Assembly: GCF_007625075.1 (NCBI RefSeq) | Contig: NZ_QMIE01000016.1 | Location: 35,885 to 99,884, forward strand | Source of the DNA: Oceanidesulfovibrio indonesiensis | GTDB lineage: Bacteria > Desulfobacterota > Desulfovibrionia > Desulfovibrionales > Desulfovibrionaceae | Length of the DNA: 64,000 nucleotides | Direction: 5' to 3' | Shown here: one piece after another, positions 26,217 to 37,033 of the stretch | Position numbering within the stretch: position 1 is the stretch's first letter | Layout of the letters: each line of letters opens with the position of its first letter | The notes under the pieces: model-generated | What the model saw: only the letters and a program-made list of their open reading frames with translations | The model's database searches: none | Told to the model about the DNA's origin: nothing | Translations under genes and position numbers: made by a program

Positions 26217-28169
26217 TCAGAGGCTGGCGAACCGCTCGATGGACTTCTTGTAGTCGGCGATGCCGGCGGCGATGCCGGCGGCCTGCCGTTGCAGATACGT
26301 ATCGGACTTGAGACGGCCGGCTTCCGTGGCGTGAGTCAGGTAGCCGAGTTCCACAAGCACGGAGGGCATGCGCGCGCCCATGAGCACGTAGAATGGCGCC
26401 GAGCGCACCCCGAGGTCGCGGACCTTGTAGTTCTTGCGCAGGTTGTTGATGGCGGAATTGTGCACGGACTTGGCCAATTCCCGGGATTCTTTCATCTTGG
26501 AGGACAACATGAGGTCCGTGAGGATAAACTGGAGATCGGATATCTTTTTCGTGGACACGGCGTTTTCCCGCGCGGCCACGCGCACGGCGTCGTCCGAGGT
26601 GGCGAGGTCCAGGTAGTACGTCTCCATGCCGCTGATCTTGGCCGTTGGGAAGGCGTTGCAGTGTATGGAGATGAAGAGGTCGGCCTTCTTGACGTTGGCC
26701 AGAGCGGTGCGTTCCTCCAGCGGCATGAACACGTCCGATTCCCTGGTATAAAGCACTTCGAAGCCTTTGCTTTTCAGCTCTTTGCCGAGCAGCTTGGCGA
26801 ATCGGAGATTGACGTCCTTTTCGATGAGGCCGTGGGCCATGGCGCCGGGGTCTTTGCCGCCGTGGCCTGGATCGAGCATGATGGTGCCGATGGTCAGCCC
26901 GAGTTGTTCAACGAGCTGGTCGGCATGCTTTTTGTGGTCCGGCGTTAGGTCGTAGTTGACGGGAGCGGGCGTGCCGGACTCCTCGGGCTCGTCCTTGGGC
27001 GCCTTGGCCGCGGTATCCTTCTTGGTCGGCTCGCTTACGGCTCGCTTGACCGGCTTCATGGGGTTGGCGTCGTCCACGGGCTCGCGAGCGGCCAGAGCGG
27101 CTGCCTGAGCTGCGGCCTTGAGCGCCTCTTCCTTCGTCTGGGCGGCGTCGAGATTGGCCTCGGGCGAAGAGACATCGATCAGCAGACGGTAGTCTTCGCC
27201 GCTTTCCATGGCGAAGATCTTGTACTTGCGAATGTCCTGGAAATCGAGGACTACACGAGCCTTGTCAGGCGTGTTCTGCCCGGCGCGTACACGGCGCAGA
27301 ATGCCGTCGGCAATCGCGAGGTCATGAGTCACGCCCGGGGCCAGGCGTGTTTCCGCGAAGTCCACGTAGAGGCGGTGCGGTTTCTGGGCCTCCACATTGG
27401 GGCCCAGCACGTTATAGGTGTAGGCCGCTTCCTTGTTCAGGATGACGACGACGCGAGTGTATTCATCCGAGGACTGGTAACGCACGTCCACAAGCTGCGC
27501 CTTGCCGGGGGGCACGGGTTTTTTGGCCTGCTTCGGCGATTCGTCGACCGGCTTGGCCCCGGACTCGGCGGTCGTCTCCACAGATTCTTCGTATGCATCA
27601 TCTTTCGTTTGGGCGATGACTGCGTGGTTTCCCCCCACGATCTCAGCGCGCAGGGCTTTGGCGCGCTCAACCATGTCGCCTTCCGGGTAGGTGGCGATCT
27701 GCGCATCGAGCACGTCCACGGCCTTGGCCGGGTTCTTGAGGTGCTGATACTCGATGATTGCCATGTGGTAGAACGCGTCGTCCGACCAGGAGTGGCCCGG
27801 ATATCGCGAGGCCACGCGCTGGAAGTAGTCCGCCGCCACGCGGAAGTCGGTCTTCAGATAGGAACGCTTGCCGAGTTCGTAGTTGACCCGGCCTACGTAA
27901 AACAAGGACTTAGGCGCATACGAACCCTCGGGGGCTTCCTTGAATGCGGCGAGGAAGCGGGTCTCCAGAGCCTGCCAGTGCGAACGGTACTGCGCCCGCT
28001 TGTCGTCCTCGCGCAGGGCGTGGAAATCCTTCCATGCCGACTTGAACTCGGCTTCGGCGGAAGCCGACGCCGGGCATATCCACAGCACCGTCAGGGCGCA
28101 TGCGACGAGTATGGTCGCAGTCAACTGCGACCAACGGATATGGAAGTTCGAGGGATAGGATTCGAGCAT
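26217..28169 (-). CDS. N-acetylmuramoyl-L-alanine amidase with N-terminal helical repeat and AMIN domains
   Basis: A protein of about 650 residues. An N-terminal signal segment (TILVACALTVLWICPASASAEA) is followed by a TPR-like region (SLFYVGRVNYELGKRSYLKTDF, ALRAEIV), an AMIN domain at about residues 225-330 (VDVRYQSSDEYTRVVV), a charged linker, and Amidase_3 from about 430 to the end. The zinc ligands are seen in LDPGHGGKDPGAM, the E of LIEKDVNLRFA, and SIHCNAFP. It cleaves septal peptidoglycan in the periplasm. ATG 28169 is chosen; GTG 28178 is possible. It lies 38 bases after glmS, both serving wall synthesis and remodelling. Confidence 0.92.
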   Translation of the reverse strand: MLESYPSNFHIRWSQLTATILVACALTVLWICPASASAEAEFKSAWKDFHALREDDKRAQYRSHWQALETRFLAAFKEAPEGSYAPKSLFYVGRVNYELGKRSYLKTDFRVAADYFQRVASRYPGHSWSDDAFYHMAIIEYQHLKNPAKAVDVLDAQIATYPEGDMVERAKALRAEIVGGNHAVIAQTKDDAYEESVETTAESGAKPVDESPKQAKKPVPPGKAQLVDVRYQSSDEYTRVVVILNKEAAYTYNVLGPNVEAQKPHRLYVDFAETRLAPGVTHDLAIADGILRRVRAGQNTPDKARVVLDFQDIRKYKIFAMESGEDYRLLIDVSSPEANLDAAQTKEEALKAAAQAAALAAREPVDDANPMKPVKRAVSEPTKKDTAAKAPKDEPEESGTPAPVNYDLTPDHKKHADQLVEQLGLTIGTIMLDPGHGGKDPGAMAHGLIEKDVNLRFAKLLGKELKSKGFEVLYTRESDVFMPLEERTALANVKKADLFISIHCNAFPTAKISGMETYYLDLATSDDAVRVAARENAVSTKKISDLQFILTDLMLSSKMKESRELAKSVHNSAINNLRKNYKVRDLGVRSAPFYVLMGARMPSVLVELGYLTHATEAGRLKSDTYLQRQAAGIAAGIADYKKSIERFASL

Positions 28170-28215
28170 GTTCGTCACCCGCGCGCCTGTGCGCCTTGCG
28201 TCAAGACCTCGACAG

Positions 28216-30063
<1,848 letters not shown>

Positions 30064-30122
30064 GGACGGTCTCCTTGGATGACGAATCGTTCGGTAACAG
30101 GTTTAGAAACAAGGTGGCTGCG

Positions 30123-30761
30123 TTACTTCTTCGTCAGCGCCCGTTCGAGGAACCCGGGCCATTCCTGTAAGAGCGCTTCCAGGGCCTGGCCGCGGTGGCT
30201 GCGCCGATTTTTCTCTTCCGGAGCAAGCTGGGCCGATGTGCACCCGGCGTCCGGCACGTGGAACAATGGATCGTACCCGAAGCCGTTGTCGCCTGCAGGC
30301 GCTTCGGCGATGCGACCTTTCCAGAAACGTTCGGCCACGAGAGTCTCTTCGTTCGGGGCGGCCGCGGCCATGCAGCACACGAAGCGAGCCGTGCGCTCCT
30401 GCGGCGGCACGTCCTGCAGCGCGGCAAGAAGCTTGGCGTTGTTGCGCTCGTCCTGGCTCATGCTGTCGCCACCAGGTACGTCTTCCGGTTGGGCGTAGCG
30501 GGCTGAGTACACGCCGGGCGCGCCGCCAAGAGCGTCCACGGCCAGGCCGGAATCGTCGGCCACGGCGATGAGGCCTGTGGCGCGGGCCACGGTGAGCGCC
30601 TTGGTCAATGCGTTTTCGGCAAAGGTTTCACCTTCTTCGGGGATCTCGCCGATCTCGGGAAAGCGATCCAGTCCCAGTACCTCGACGCCGTGTGGTTCGA
30701 GCAGTCGTGTGAGTTCGGCGATCTTGCCGGCGTTGCGGGTGGCCAGGACCAGTTTCGTCAC
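30123..30761 (-). CDS. rdgB: Non-canonical purine NTP pyrophosphatase (RdgB/HAM1)
   Basis: A 212-residue enzyme that removes dITP, XTP and similar nucleotides from the pool. KLVLATRNAGKIAELTRLL begins the domain, ADDSGLAVDALGGAPGVYSARYA contains the catalytic Asp pair, and GFGYDPLF and SHRGQALEAL close the active site. The start is GTG 30761, with TGGAGAC upstream; the longer frame adds unrelated sequence. It is the first gene of a leftward series that includes glmS, the amidase, polA, DUF1844 and argC. A candidate promoter lies at 30882-30910. Confidence 0.93.
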   Translation of the reverse strand: MTKLVLATRNAGKIAELTRLLEPHGVEVLGLDRFPEIGEIPEEGETFAENALTKALTVARATGLIAVADDSGLAVDALGGAPGVYSARYAQPEDVPGGDSMSQDERNNAKLLAALQDVPPQERTARFVCCMAAAAPNEETLVAERFWKGRIAEAPAGDNGFGYDPLFHVPDAGCTSAQLAPEEKNRRSHRGQALEALLQEWPGFLERALTKK

Positions 30762-30881
30762 GATTCGTCTCCATAAGCCGGCAGTTCGAACCAGCAGCGG
30801 GGCAGGCTCTGCTCCGGGGTGAACGCGGACAGGTTTGCGATGCGCGCAGGAAAAAGCGCTGCCGAAAAACATCCGCGCTTT

Positions 30882-30910
30882 TGTGTAGCAGAAAATTTAG
30901 ATAAACTCAA
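30882..30910 (-). promoter_or_regulatory. Candidate promoter for the rdgB-glmS series
   Basis: On the reverse strand TTGAGT (30905-30910) is followed after 17 bases by TACACA (30882-30887), an AT-rich stretch in otherwise GC-rich DNA. It lies 121 bases before the rdgB start. Inferred by eye only. Confidence 0.4.
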
Positions 30911-31008
30911 GAGAACATCTACAAAACTGCAAGGGATGTCGAAGGGTTGGCGTGGTGCGGCGGTGGACGTCATTGGTGCTGCTCGATGTAACACCTTCGA
31001 ATAACTGG

Positions 31009-32577
31009 TTACTCTGGAGGCGTGTCGCCGGTTGAATCCTCGGGGGTCGCGCTGTCAGAAGGCTTACGGCCTGGTTCTGCGTCCGGCTTCTCGTCCACAG
31101 CAAGGACGGGAAGGAGCACAAGCCTGACCGTCGTGCCCTGGCCCGGCAAGCTGGTGAGTTCCACGTGGCCCCCCATGTCTTCGATGATCTTTTTGGTCAT
31201 GGCAAGCCCGAGGCCGGCGCCCTTGTCCTTTGTCGAAAAGAACGGGCTGAAGACCTTCTCGCGCAGATCGTCGGGGATGCCCGGCCCGTCGTCGACAGCT
31301 TCCAGGAAGACATGCTGGTTGCTCATGCCGGTGCGCAGGCTCAGTCTGCCTCCGCCCTGCATGGCTTCCAGGGCGTTGCGTACGAGGTTGATGATGCACT
31401 GCTTGATGAGGTCGCCGTCGCCCTTGGCGCGGGCAATGGTGTCGTCGAGCTCGATGCAACAGGACACTTGTTGCGAATCGCAGGCCAGTCCGAACAGTTC
31501 CATGGTCTCGCGCACCAGCTGATTCAGGTCCACCCAGTCCTGCCTGGCGTCCGTGGGGCGGGCGAAGTTCGTCGTGGACTTGAGAATTTTGTCCAGACGT
31601 TTGGACTCCTCGAGAATGATGGAGACTTTTTCGCGGTCGCTTTCGGTAAGGGAGGAGGAGCGCATGAGCGCGTTGGCGAAGCCGGCAATTGAGAAAAGCG
31701 GGTTCCTGATTTCGTGGGCGATGTAGGTGGACAGTTCGCCGATGGCGGCCATCTTTTCGGATTGGGCGAGGCGTTGCTCCATGTGCGTGCGCGTGGTGAT
31801 GTCCCTCCGCATTTCTATGACCGCGGCAATCCTGCCGTCTCCATCGAACACCGGGTAGGTGTAGATGCGATAGTAGTGCATGCGGCCATCCGCGCCCACG
31901 TAGGTATAAACGCCTTCGGCCTTGGTGCCCGTCTCCATAGTTTCGCCCAATGGACATTTCGCATCGAGGGAGCAGCAGAACGCCCCGCCGTCCATTTCGG
32001 AGCAGGAGGTGCCGATCAGCTGGTCCTTCGGCACTTTCATCCGCTCGGGCAGGTGGTTGTTCATGTCCAGGATGGTTCCGTCCGGGGAGAGCAGCACGAT
32101 GTCCTCTTGGACCTCATCGAACAAGGTGTTAAAGATGGAGCGCGTGTAGCTCAGATCGCTTTCGCACTTGCCGAGCTCCTGGGTGGACTGCAGGAACTCG
32201 CCGAAGCAGCCGGCTGCGCGTGCGTTGATTACCGACACCGTGGGCGGCAGTTCGGTGCGCAGGTTCTGGAAGTGCTCGTGGTCGCCACTGAGGTCCAGAA
32301 TGAGTTCCACGCCCGGAACAGCGGTCAGCAACGCAGGCACGCTTGGGAACCAGGCGATGGACGCCGGGCTTTCGAGCGTGTCGGAGGCTGGTTCCGCGCC
32401 GTTGTTCTGAAGAACGAGGCCGGCTATGGACATCCAGGAGCATGACGCCTGGAAATCCTTGCTTGCGATGAGCCGGACGAGCGAATCGAGCGCGGCGGCA
32501 GGGCCTACCGCGCCGATGAGGAACGCCTTGCTGTCCGATGCAGCATGCCGGGAGCTTTTGTTCTCATGTGCGGACAT
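31009..32577 (-). CDS. PAS-domain sensor histidine kinase with Cys-rich PAS segment
   Basis: A 522-residue soluble kinase with no membrane helices, so it senses something in the cytoplasm. Residues about 15-150 form an unassigned N-terminal domain. A PAS domain follows (about 160-270) with an unusual Cys cluster, C-x8-CC-x5-CPL. HisKA has the phosphorylated His in YIAHEIRNPLFSIAG, and the ATPase domain has the N-box LVRNALEAM, DDGPGIP and the G-box GAGLGLAM. The ATG at 32577 is chosen over an earlier start; the ribosome site is weak for both. No response regulator lies next to it. The tail is acidic and Pro-rich. Redox sensing is inferred from the cysteines only. Confidence 0.9.
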   Translation of the reverse strand: MSAHENKSSRHAASDSKAFLIGAVGPAAALDSLVRLIASKDFQASCSWMSIAGLVLQNNGAEPASDTLESPASIAWFPSVPALLTAVPGVELILDLSGDHEHFQNLRTELPPTVSVINARAAGCFGEFLQSTQELGKCESDLSYTRSIFNTLFDEVQEDIVLLSPDGTILDMNNHLPERMKVPKDQLIGTSCSEMDGGAFCCSLDAKCPLGETMETGTKAEGVYTYVGADGRMHYYRIYTYPVFDGDGRIAAVIEMRRDITTRTHMEQRLAQSEKMAAIGELSTYIAHEIRNPLFSIAGFANALMRSSSLTESDREKVSIILEESKRLDKILKSTTNFARPTDARQDWVDLNQLVRETMELFGLACDSQQVSCCIELDDTIARAKGDGDLIKQCIINLVRNALEAMQGGGRLSLRTGMSNQHVFLEAVDDGPGIPDDLREKVFSPFFSTKDKGAGLGLAMTKKIIEDMGGHVELTSLPGQGTTVRLVLLPVLAVDEKPDAEPGRKPSDSATPEDSTGDTPPE

Positions 32578-32793
32578 AAAATATGGCTTTCGGGTCAAAA
32601 GCTCTGCCTTTGGCCGGATCAGGCCGGCTTTTTCACGAGGGATAAATCAACATACACCCTTTGAGGATTGTCTGAAAGGGGTGCGGAATCAAGCGTCGTT
32701 TCCGGTTAATCTTCCAGTTGTCGGGGGTCCAGTCCATATTTTGTGGGGTTTGATCCGGAAGCTTTTCATACATTTTACTTTGAGCGAATACGC

Positions 32794-34158
32794 ATGGAAC
32801 AATCCTTACTTGTGTACGTAACGAGCCTCGGCTGCCCGAAAAACACCGTGGATACCGAACGTCTCGTCGGCGCGCTCGGCCCCGGCGTCGTACTCACGGG
32901 CGATCCCGAGGCGGCCGAGCTGGTTCTCGTCAACACCTGCGCATTTATCCACCCTGCCGTGGAGGAATCGGTCGATGTCATCCTGGAGCTTGTGCACGCG
33001 GTCGAGGAGGAGAATCCTTCGGCCGTGCTGGCCGTGGCCGGTTGTCTGGTGCAGCGCTACGGCGCGGCCGAACTAACTGCCGAAATACCGGAAGTGGACC
33101 TCTGGCTGACTCCCTCTGAATGGCCGCACTGGCCCGAAATGGTGCGGGAGAAGGTTGCGGCGGGGCGCGCGGGCAAGGTTGTTCCGGCATCAGCGGGTCC
33201 GAGCGTTGCTCCGGGCGGACCGCGGTCTCTCTCCACCACGGCAGGCCATGCCTACCTCAAGCTCAGCGAAGGGTGCGACCACGCCTGCGGTTTCTGCACG
33301 ATCCCCTCCATCAAAGGACCTCATGTGAGCTTCGATGCCGACGCGCTGGTGGAAGAGGCCAGAGCGCTGGTGGCCGGGGAGCACGGTCCGCCGGTAAAGG
33401 AGCTGGTTCTCGTGGGGCAGGATCTGACCGCCTGGGGGAGAAGCAAGGGCAAAGGCTCGGCTCCGCTGGTGGGGCTGCTGGAGCGGCTGCTCGCCATAGA
33501 TGGCTTGGCTTGGTTGCGGACCATGTATCTCTACCCGGCCGGCCTGGACGACAGACTGCTAGACTTTTACCGGGCCAATGCGGCCCCCGGCGGCGTGCTG
33601 CTGCCGTATTTCGACATCCCGCTGCAACATGCGCATCCCGATATCCTACGGCGCATGGGGAGGCCATTTTCCGGGGATCCCGCACGGGTGGTGGACCGGG
33701 TTCGCTCGGCCGTGCCGGACGCGGCCCTTCGCACCACGTTCATCGTGGGCTATCCCGGGGAGGAGGCGCACCATTTCGAGGCGCTGGAAAAGTTCGTGCG
33801 CGAAACGCGGTTTCAGCACATGGGTGCGTTTCCCTACTGGCCGGAGGAGGGCACCCGCGCTGCGTCCATGGCCGACCAGGTGGCCGATTCGGTGAAAAAG
33901 TCGCGGCTCAAGCGGCTCATGAAGGCGCAGGCGGAGATAAGCGAGGAGCTTCTGGAACAATACGTGGGCGAGGAGATGGAGGTGCTGGTGGATGCTCCGG
34001 TGGCTGAATGGCCGGGACTGCACAAGGGCCGGGTGTGGCTGCAGGCGCCGGAGGTGGACGGCGTGACCTATGTTTCGGGCGAGGAGGTGCGCCCTGGCGT
34101 CTTGATTCGTGCGTCCATAGAAGAATCGAAAACCTACGATCTGGTTGCGCTCTCTTGA
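32794..34158 (+). CDS. rimO: Ribosomal protein S12 methylthiotransferase
   Basis: A 454-residue radical SAM enzyme that adds a methylthio group to Asp of ribosomal protein S12. The N-terminal UPF0004 domain has the three Cys of the auxiliary cluster in SLGCPKN, NTCAFI and AGCLVQRY. The radical SAM cluster is CDHACGFC, with LVGQDLTAWG and YLYPAG after it, and a TRAM-type end. The SLGCPKN start and these motifs fit RimO rather than MiaB. The start is ATG 32794, where similarity begins, with only a weak ribosome site. It diverges from the histidine kinase gene. Confidence 0.94.
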   Translation: MEQSLLVYVTSLGCPKNTVDTERLVGALGPGVVLTGDPEAAELVLVNTCAFIHPAVEESVDVILELVHAVEEENPSAVLAVAGCLVQRYGAAELTAEIPEVDLWLTPSEWPHWPEMVREKVAAGRAGKVVPASAGPSVAPGGPRSLSTTAGHAYLKLSEGCDHACGFCTIPSIKGPHVSFDADALVEEARALVAGEHGPPVKELVLVGQDLTAWGRSKGKGSAPLVGLLERLLAIDGLAWLRTMYLYPAGLDDRLLDFYRANAAPGGVLLPYFDIPLQHAHPDILRRMGRPFSGDPARVVDRVRSAVPDAALRTTFIVGYPGEEAHHFEALEKFVRETRFQHMGAFPYWPEEGTRAASMADQVADSVKKSRLKRLMKAQAEISEELLEQYVGEEMEVLVDAPVAEWPGLHKGRVWLQAPEVDGVTYVSGEEVRPGVLIRASIEESKTYDLVALS

Positions 34159-34167
34159 ATATTTGAG

Positions 34168-34196
34168 TTGTCAAGCCTGTTTTTCTCTGTTAGACG
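34168..34196 (+). promoter_or_regulatory. Candidate promoter of rpsA
   Basis: TTGTCA (34168-34173) and TAGACG (34191-34196) are spaced by 17 bases in a T-rich stretch, about 97 bases before the rpsA start. The leader between is the place where S1 autoregulation would act. Confidence 0.4.
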
Positions 34197-34292
34197 ACGG
34201 GTTCCCTTATGTATGGGGATGGTGTGTCCTGGGACTGACGCGGCGAGGCCGTGTCTGTGTGTAACCTTTTGTCATTCTGAGTGAATTCCTTT

Positions 34293-36020
34293 ATGTCCAA
34301 CGAGTCAACCCAAAAAGACCTCTTGACGACCGACGGGGGCCTGGATTTCGAGGCTGCCCTGGAAGATTACCTCAACGCCGATTTCGGCTCTCTGGAAGAA
34401 GGCTCCATTGTCCAGGGCGAGGTGGTCAAGGCAGACGAGAACACTGTCCTCGTCGATGTCAACTTCAAATCCGAAGGCCAGATTCCCGCGCAGGAATTCA
34501 CCGACCAGGAAGGTAACCTGACCGTAGCTGTCGGTGACAAGGTCGATGTCTTCGTCGTCCGCAAGGACGAGTTGGAAGGCACCCTGATCCTCTCGCGCGA
34601 CAAGGCCAAACGCATGCAACTCTTCGACAAGCTCGAAGAGACTCAAGAGAAGGACGAGACCACCACCGGCCGCATCATCCGCCGCATCAAAGGCGGCTAC
34701 ACGGTGGATCTGGGCGGTCTGGAGGCATTCCTTCCCGGCTCCCACGTGGATCTGCGGCCCGTGCCGGACATGGACGCGCTGGTGGGTGAAGAGTTCGAGT
34801 TCCGCGTACTCAAGATCAACCGTCGTCGCTCCAACGTCATCGTTTCTCGCCGCGTGCTGCTCGAAGAAGAGCGCGAATCCAAGCGCACCGAGCTGCTCAA
34901 GACGCTCGAAGAAGACCAGACCGTTACCGGCAAGGTGAAAAATATCACCGAGTATGGCGTGTTCGTGGATCTGGGCGGCCTCGACGGGCTGCTGCACATT
35001 ACGGACATGTCCTGGAAGCGCATCAAGCATCCCAAGGAAATGGTCAAGCTGGGCCAGGAGCTGGAGCTCAAAGTCCTCAACTTCGACCGCGAGTCCAAGA
35101 AAGTCTCTCTGGGCCTCAAGCAGCTGGTGCCCGACCCGTGGGAAGACATCACCGGAAAATACCCGGAAGGCAAGCGCCTCAACGGCAAGGTCACCAATCT
35201 CGTGGACTACGGCGCCTTCGTGGAGCTGGAGCCCGGCGTGGAAGGTCTGGTGCACATCTCCGAAATGTCCTGGACCCGCAAGCTGCGTCATCCCTCCCAG
35301 ATGGTGAAGGTTGGCGACGAGGTCGATGTCGTCATCCTCGGCGTCGATCCCGACAAGAAGCGCATCTCCCTGGGCATGAAGCAGATCAGCCCGAACCCCT
35401 GGGATCTCGTGGCTGAAAAGTATCCCGAAGGCACCGTGCTCGAAGGCACCATCAAGAATATCACCGAGTTCGGTATCTTCATCGGCATCGAAGACGGCAT
35501 CGACGGCCTCATCCACGTCTCGGACATCTCCTGGACCAAGAAGATCCGCCATCCCGAGGAGATCTATCAGGTCGGCGACACCGTCCAGGCCAAGGTCCTC
35601 ACCGTGGACAAGGAGAACGAAAAGTTCACCCTGGGCATCAAGCAGCTCAACGAGGATCCGTGGACGCAGGTTCCCACCCGCTATCCCGTGGGCAGCATGG
35701 TGCGTGGCACCGTGACCAACATCACCGACTTTGGCCTCTTCGTCGAGGTGGAGGAAGGCATCGAGGGTCTGGTGCACGTGTCCGAGATCTCCATGAAGAA
35801 GGTCAAGAGCCCCTCCGAGATGTTCACCGAGGGTGCGGAGATCGAAGCCAAAGTCATCCACGTCAGCGCCGAAGAACGCCGCCTCGGTCTCTCCATCAAG
35901 CAGATCAAGGAAGAGGAAGAGCGTAAGAAGCCCAAGGAGTTCCGCTCCTCAGGCGAAGAGGCAGGCACCACGCTCGGCGATCTCCTGAAGCAAAAGCTGG
36001 AAGGGGATGGTGAAGAATAG
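34293..36020 (+). CDS. rpsA: 30S ribosomal protein S1
   Basis: A 575-residue S1 with six repeated OB-fold S1 domains. Each has a motif like ITEYGVFVDLGG followed by LDGLLHITDMSW; the first two are diverged, as expected for the ribosome-binding half. The C-terminus is charged and ends with LLKQKLEGDGEE. It binds mRNA on the small subunit. ATG 34293 is preferred to the in-frame GTG at 34281; the ribosome site is poor, which is common for S1. The 3' end overlaps the sppA gene by 14 bases, linking the two translationally. Confidence 0.96.
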   Translation: MSNESTQKDLLTTDGGLDFEAALEDYLNADFGSLEEGSIVQGEVVKADENTVLVDVNFKSEGQIPAQEFTDQEGNLTVAVGDKVDVFVVRKDELEGTLILSRDKAKRMQLFDKLEETQEKDETTTGRIIRRIKGGYTVDLGGLEAFLPGSHVDLRPVPDMDALVGEEFEFRVLKINRRRSNVIVSRRVLLEEERESKRTELLKTLEEDQTVTGKVKNITEYGVFVDLGGLDGLLHITDMSWKRIKHPKEMVKLGQELELKVLNFDRESKKVSLGLKQLVPDPWEDITGKYPEGKRLNGKVTNLVDYGAFVELEPGVEGLVHISEMSWTRKLRHPSQMVKVGDEVDVVILGVDPDKKRISLGMKQISPNPWDLVAEKYPEGTVLEGTIKNITEFGIFIGIEDGIDGLIHVSDISWTKKIRHPEEIYQVGDTVQAKVLTVDKENEKFTLGIKQLNEDPWTQVPTRYPVGSMVRGTVTNITDFGLFVEVEEGIEGLVHVSEISMKKVKSPSEMFTEGAEIEAKVIHVSAEERRLGLSIKQIKEEEERKKPKEFRSSGEEAGTTLGDLLKQKLEGDGEE

Positions 36021-36900
36021 CGGCGACTTCAGCCAGCGTCACCCGTTCCTTTTCGGATTCGCAGTACTCGCGGCAGTCGTGGTCTTCATGATAGGAGCCA
36101 TGGCTGCCGTTCGCTTTTTGTTCCTGGGCGGCGAAGGGGGCATGACGGGCAAACGCTACGGCCTGGTGCGAATCGAGGGTCCGATCATCGACGCCGAACC
36201 AGTGGTGGAGTTCATTACTGGCCTGCGGGATGATTCCGACGTGGCAGGGGTGCTCATACGGGTGGACTCCCCCGGCGGCGTGGTCGGCCCGGCGCAGGAG
36301 ATACACGCCGCGGTCAAGGAAACCGCCGCGGTCAAACCCGTGGTCGTTTCCATGGGCTCCGTGGCCGCTTCCGGCGGCTACTACGTCGCATGCCCGGCGC
36401 ATAAGATCGTGGCCAACCCCGGCACGCTCACCGGGTCCATCGGCGTGATCATGACCATGGGCAAATGGAAGGAGCTCATGGACAGGATCGGGCTCACCTT
36501 CGAGGCAATCACCTCCGGAGAGATGAAAGACGCCGGGTCCCCGTACCGCGAACTCACGCCCAAGGAGCGACTCTACTTCCAGAACCTCGTGGATGACCTC
36601 CATGATCAGTTCGTCACGGACGTGGCCGATGGGCGGAGCATGGACATCCGCAAGGTTCGAGAGCTTGCCGACGGTCGCATCTACACCGGGCGGCAGGCCA
36701 GGGAAAGCGGCCTGGTGGACGAGATGGGCGGCTTCGAAGTGGCCAAGGACATGCTCCGGGCAATGACGGGGAAGGGCAATCTGCCCTTTGACGAGGGGCC
36801 GGTGAAGGACAGGGGGCTTCTGGACATGCTCATCGGCGTTGTCTCGCACATCGATCCGGGAAAGGCCACTGGCCCGCGTTTCGAATACACGGTGCGGTAG
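36007..36900 (+). CDS. sppA: Signal peptide peptidase SppA, S49 family
   Basis: A 297-residue membrane-anchored serine peptidase. One membrane helix lies at residues about 15-35 (LFGFAVLAAVVVFMIGA), and the protease domain is outside. IRVDSPGGVVGPAQEI and the Ser in SVAASGGYYVACP are conserved; the Lys of the dyad is in the later GSIGVIMTMGKWKE region or nearby. Length is that of the short, single-domain SppA. It starts inside the rpsA gene, preceded by GGAAGGGG, and is followed by a terminator. It clears cleaved signal peptides from the membrane. Confidence 0.92.
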   Translation: MVKNSGDFSQRHPFLFGFAVLAAVVVFMIGAMAAVRFLFLGGEGGMTGKRYGLVRIEGPIIDAEPVVEFITGLRDDSDVAGVLIRVDSPGGVVGPAQEIHAAVKETAAVKPVVVSMGSVAASGGYYVACPAHKIVANPGTLTGSIGVIMTMGKWKELMDRIGLTFEAITSGEMKDAGSPYRELTPKERLYFQNLVDDLHDQFVTDVADGRSMDIRKVRELADGRIYTGRQARESGLVDEMGGFEVAKDMLRAMTGKGNLPFDEGPVKDRGLLDMLIGVVSHIDPGKATGPRFEYTVR

Positions 36901-36936
36901 TCAGCTCAGATTATTACAGACGACGCATGAAGTATG

Positions 36937-36970
36937 AACCGCTGTAGCCGAAAGGTTGCAGCGGTTTTCT
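36937..36970 (+). terminator. Terminator after sppA
   Basis: A 13-bp stem with two G-T pairs (36937-36949 with 36954-36966), GAAA loop and a short T-rich tail, 36 bases after the sppA stop. It may also serve the converging transporter gene. Confidence 0.75.
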
Positions 36971-37033
36971 ACTATGTTTGTTTGGCTGCACGAAGGGCGG
37001 TCCCCCCCTTGAAAATCCCAAAGGCGACGCCTC

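Noticed and set aside
32613..32632. GCCGG-ATCAGG-CCGGC followed by T-run as a terminator before rimO.
   Set aside because: The stem is only 5 bp and no forward-strand gene lies upstream of it.
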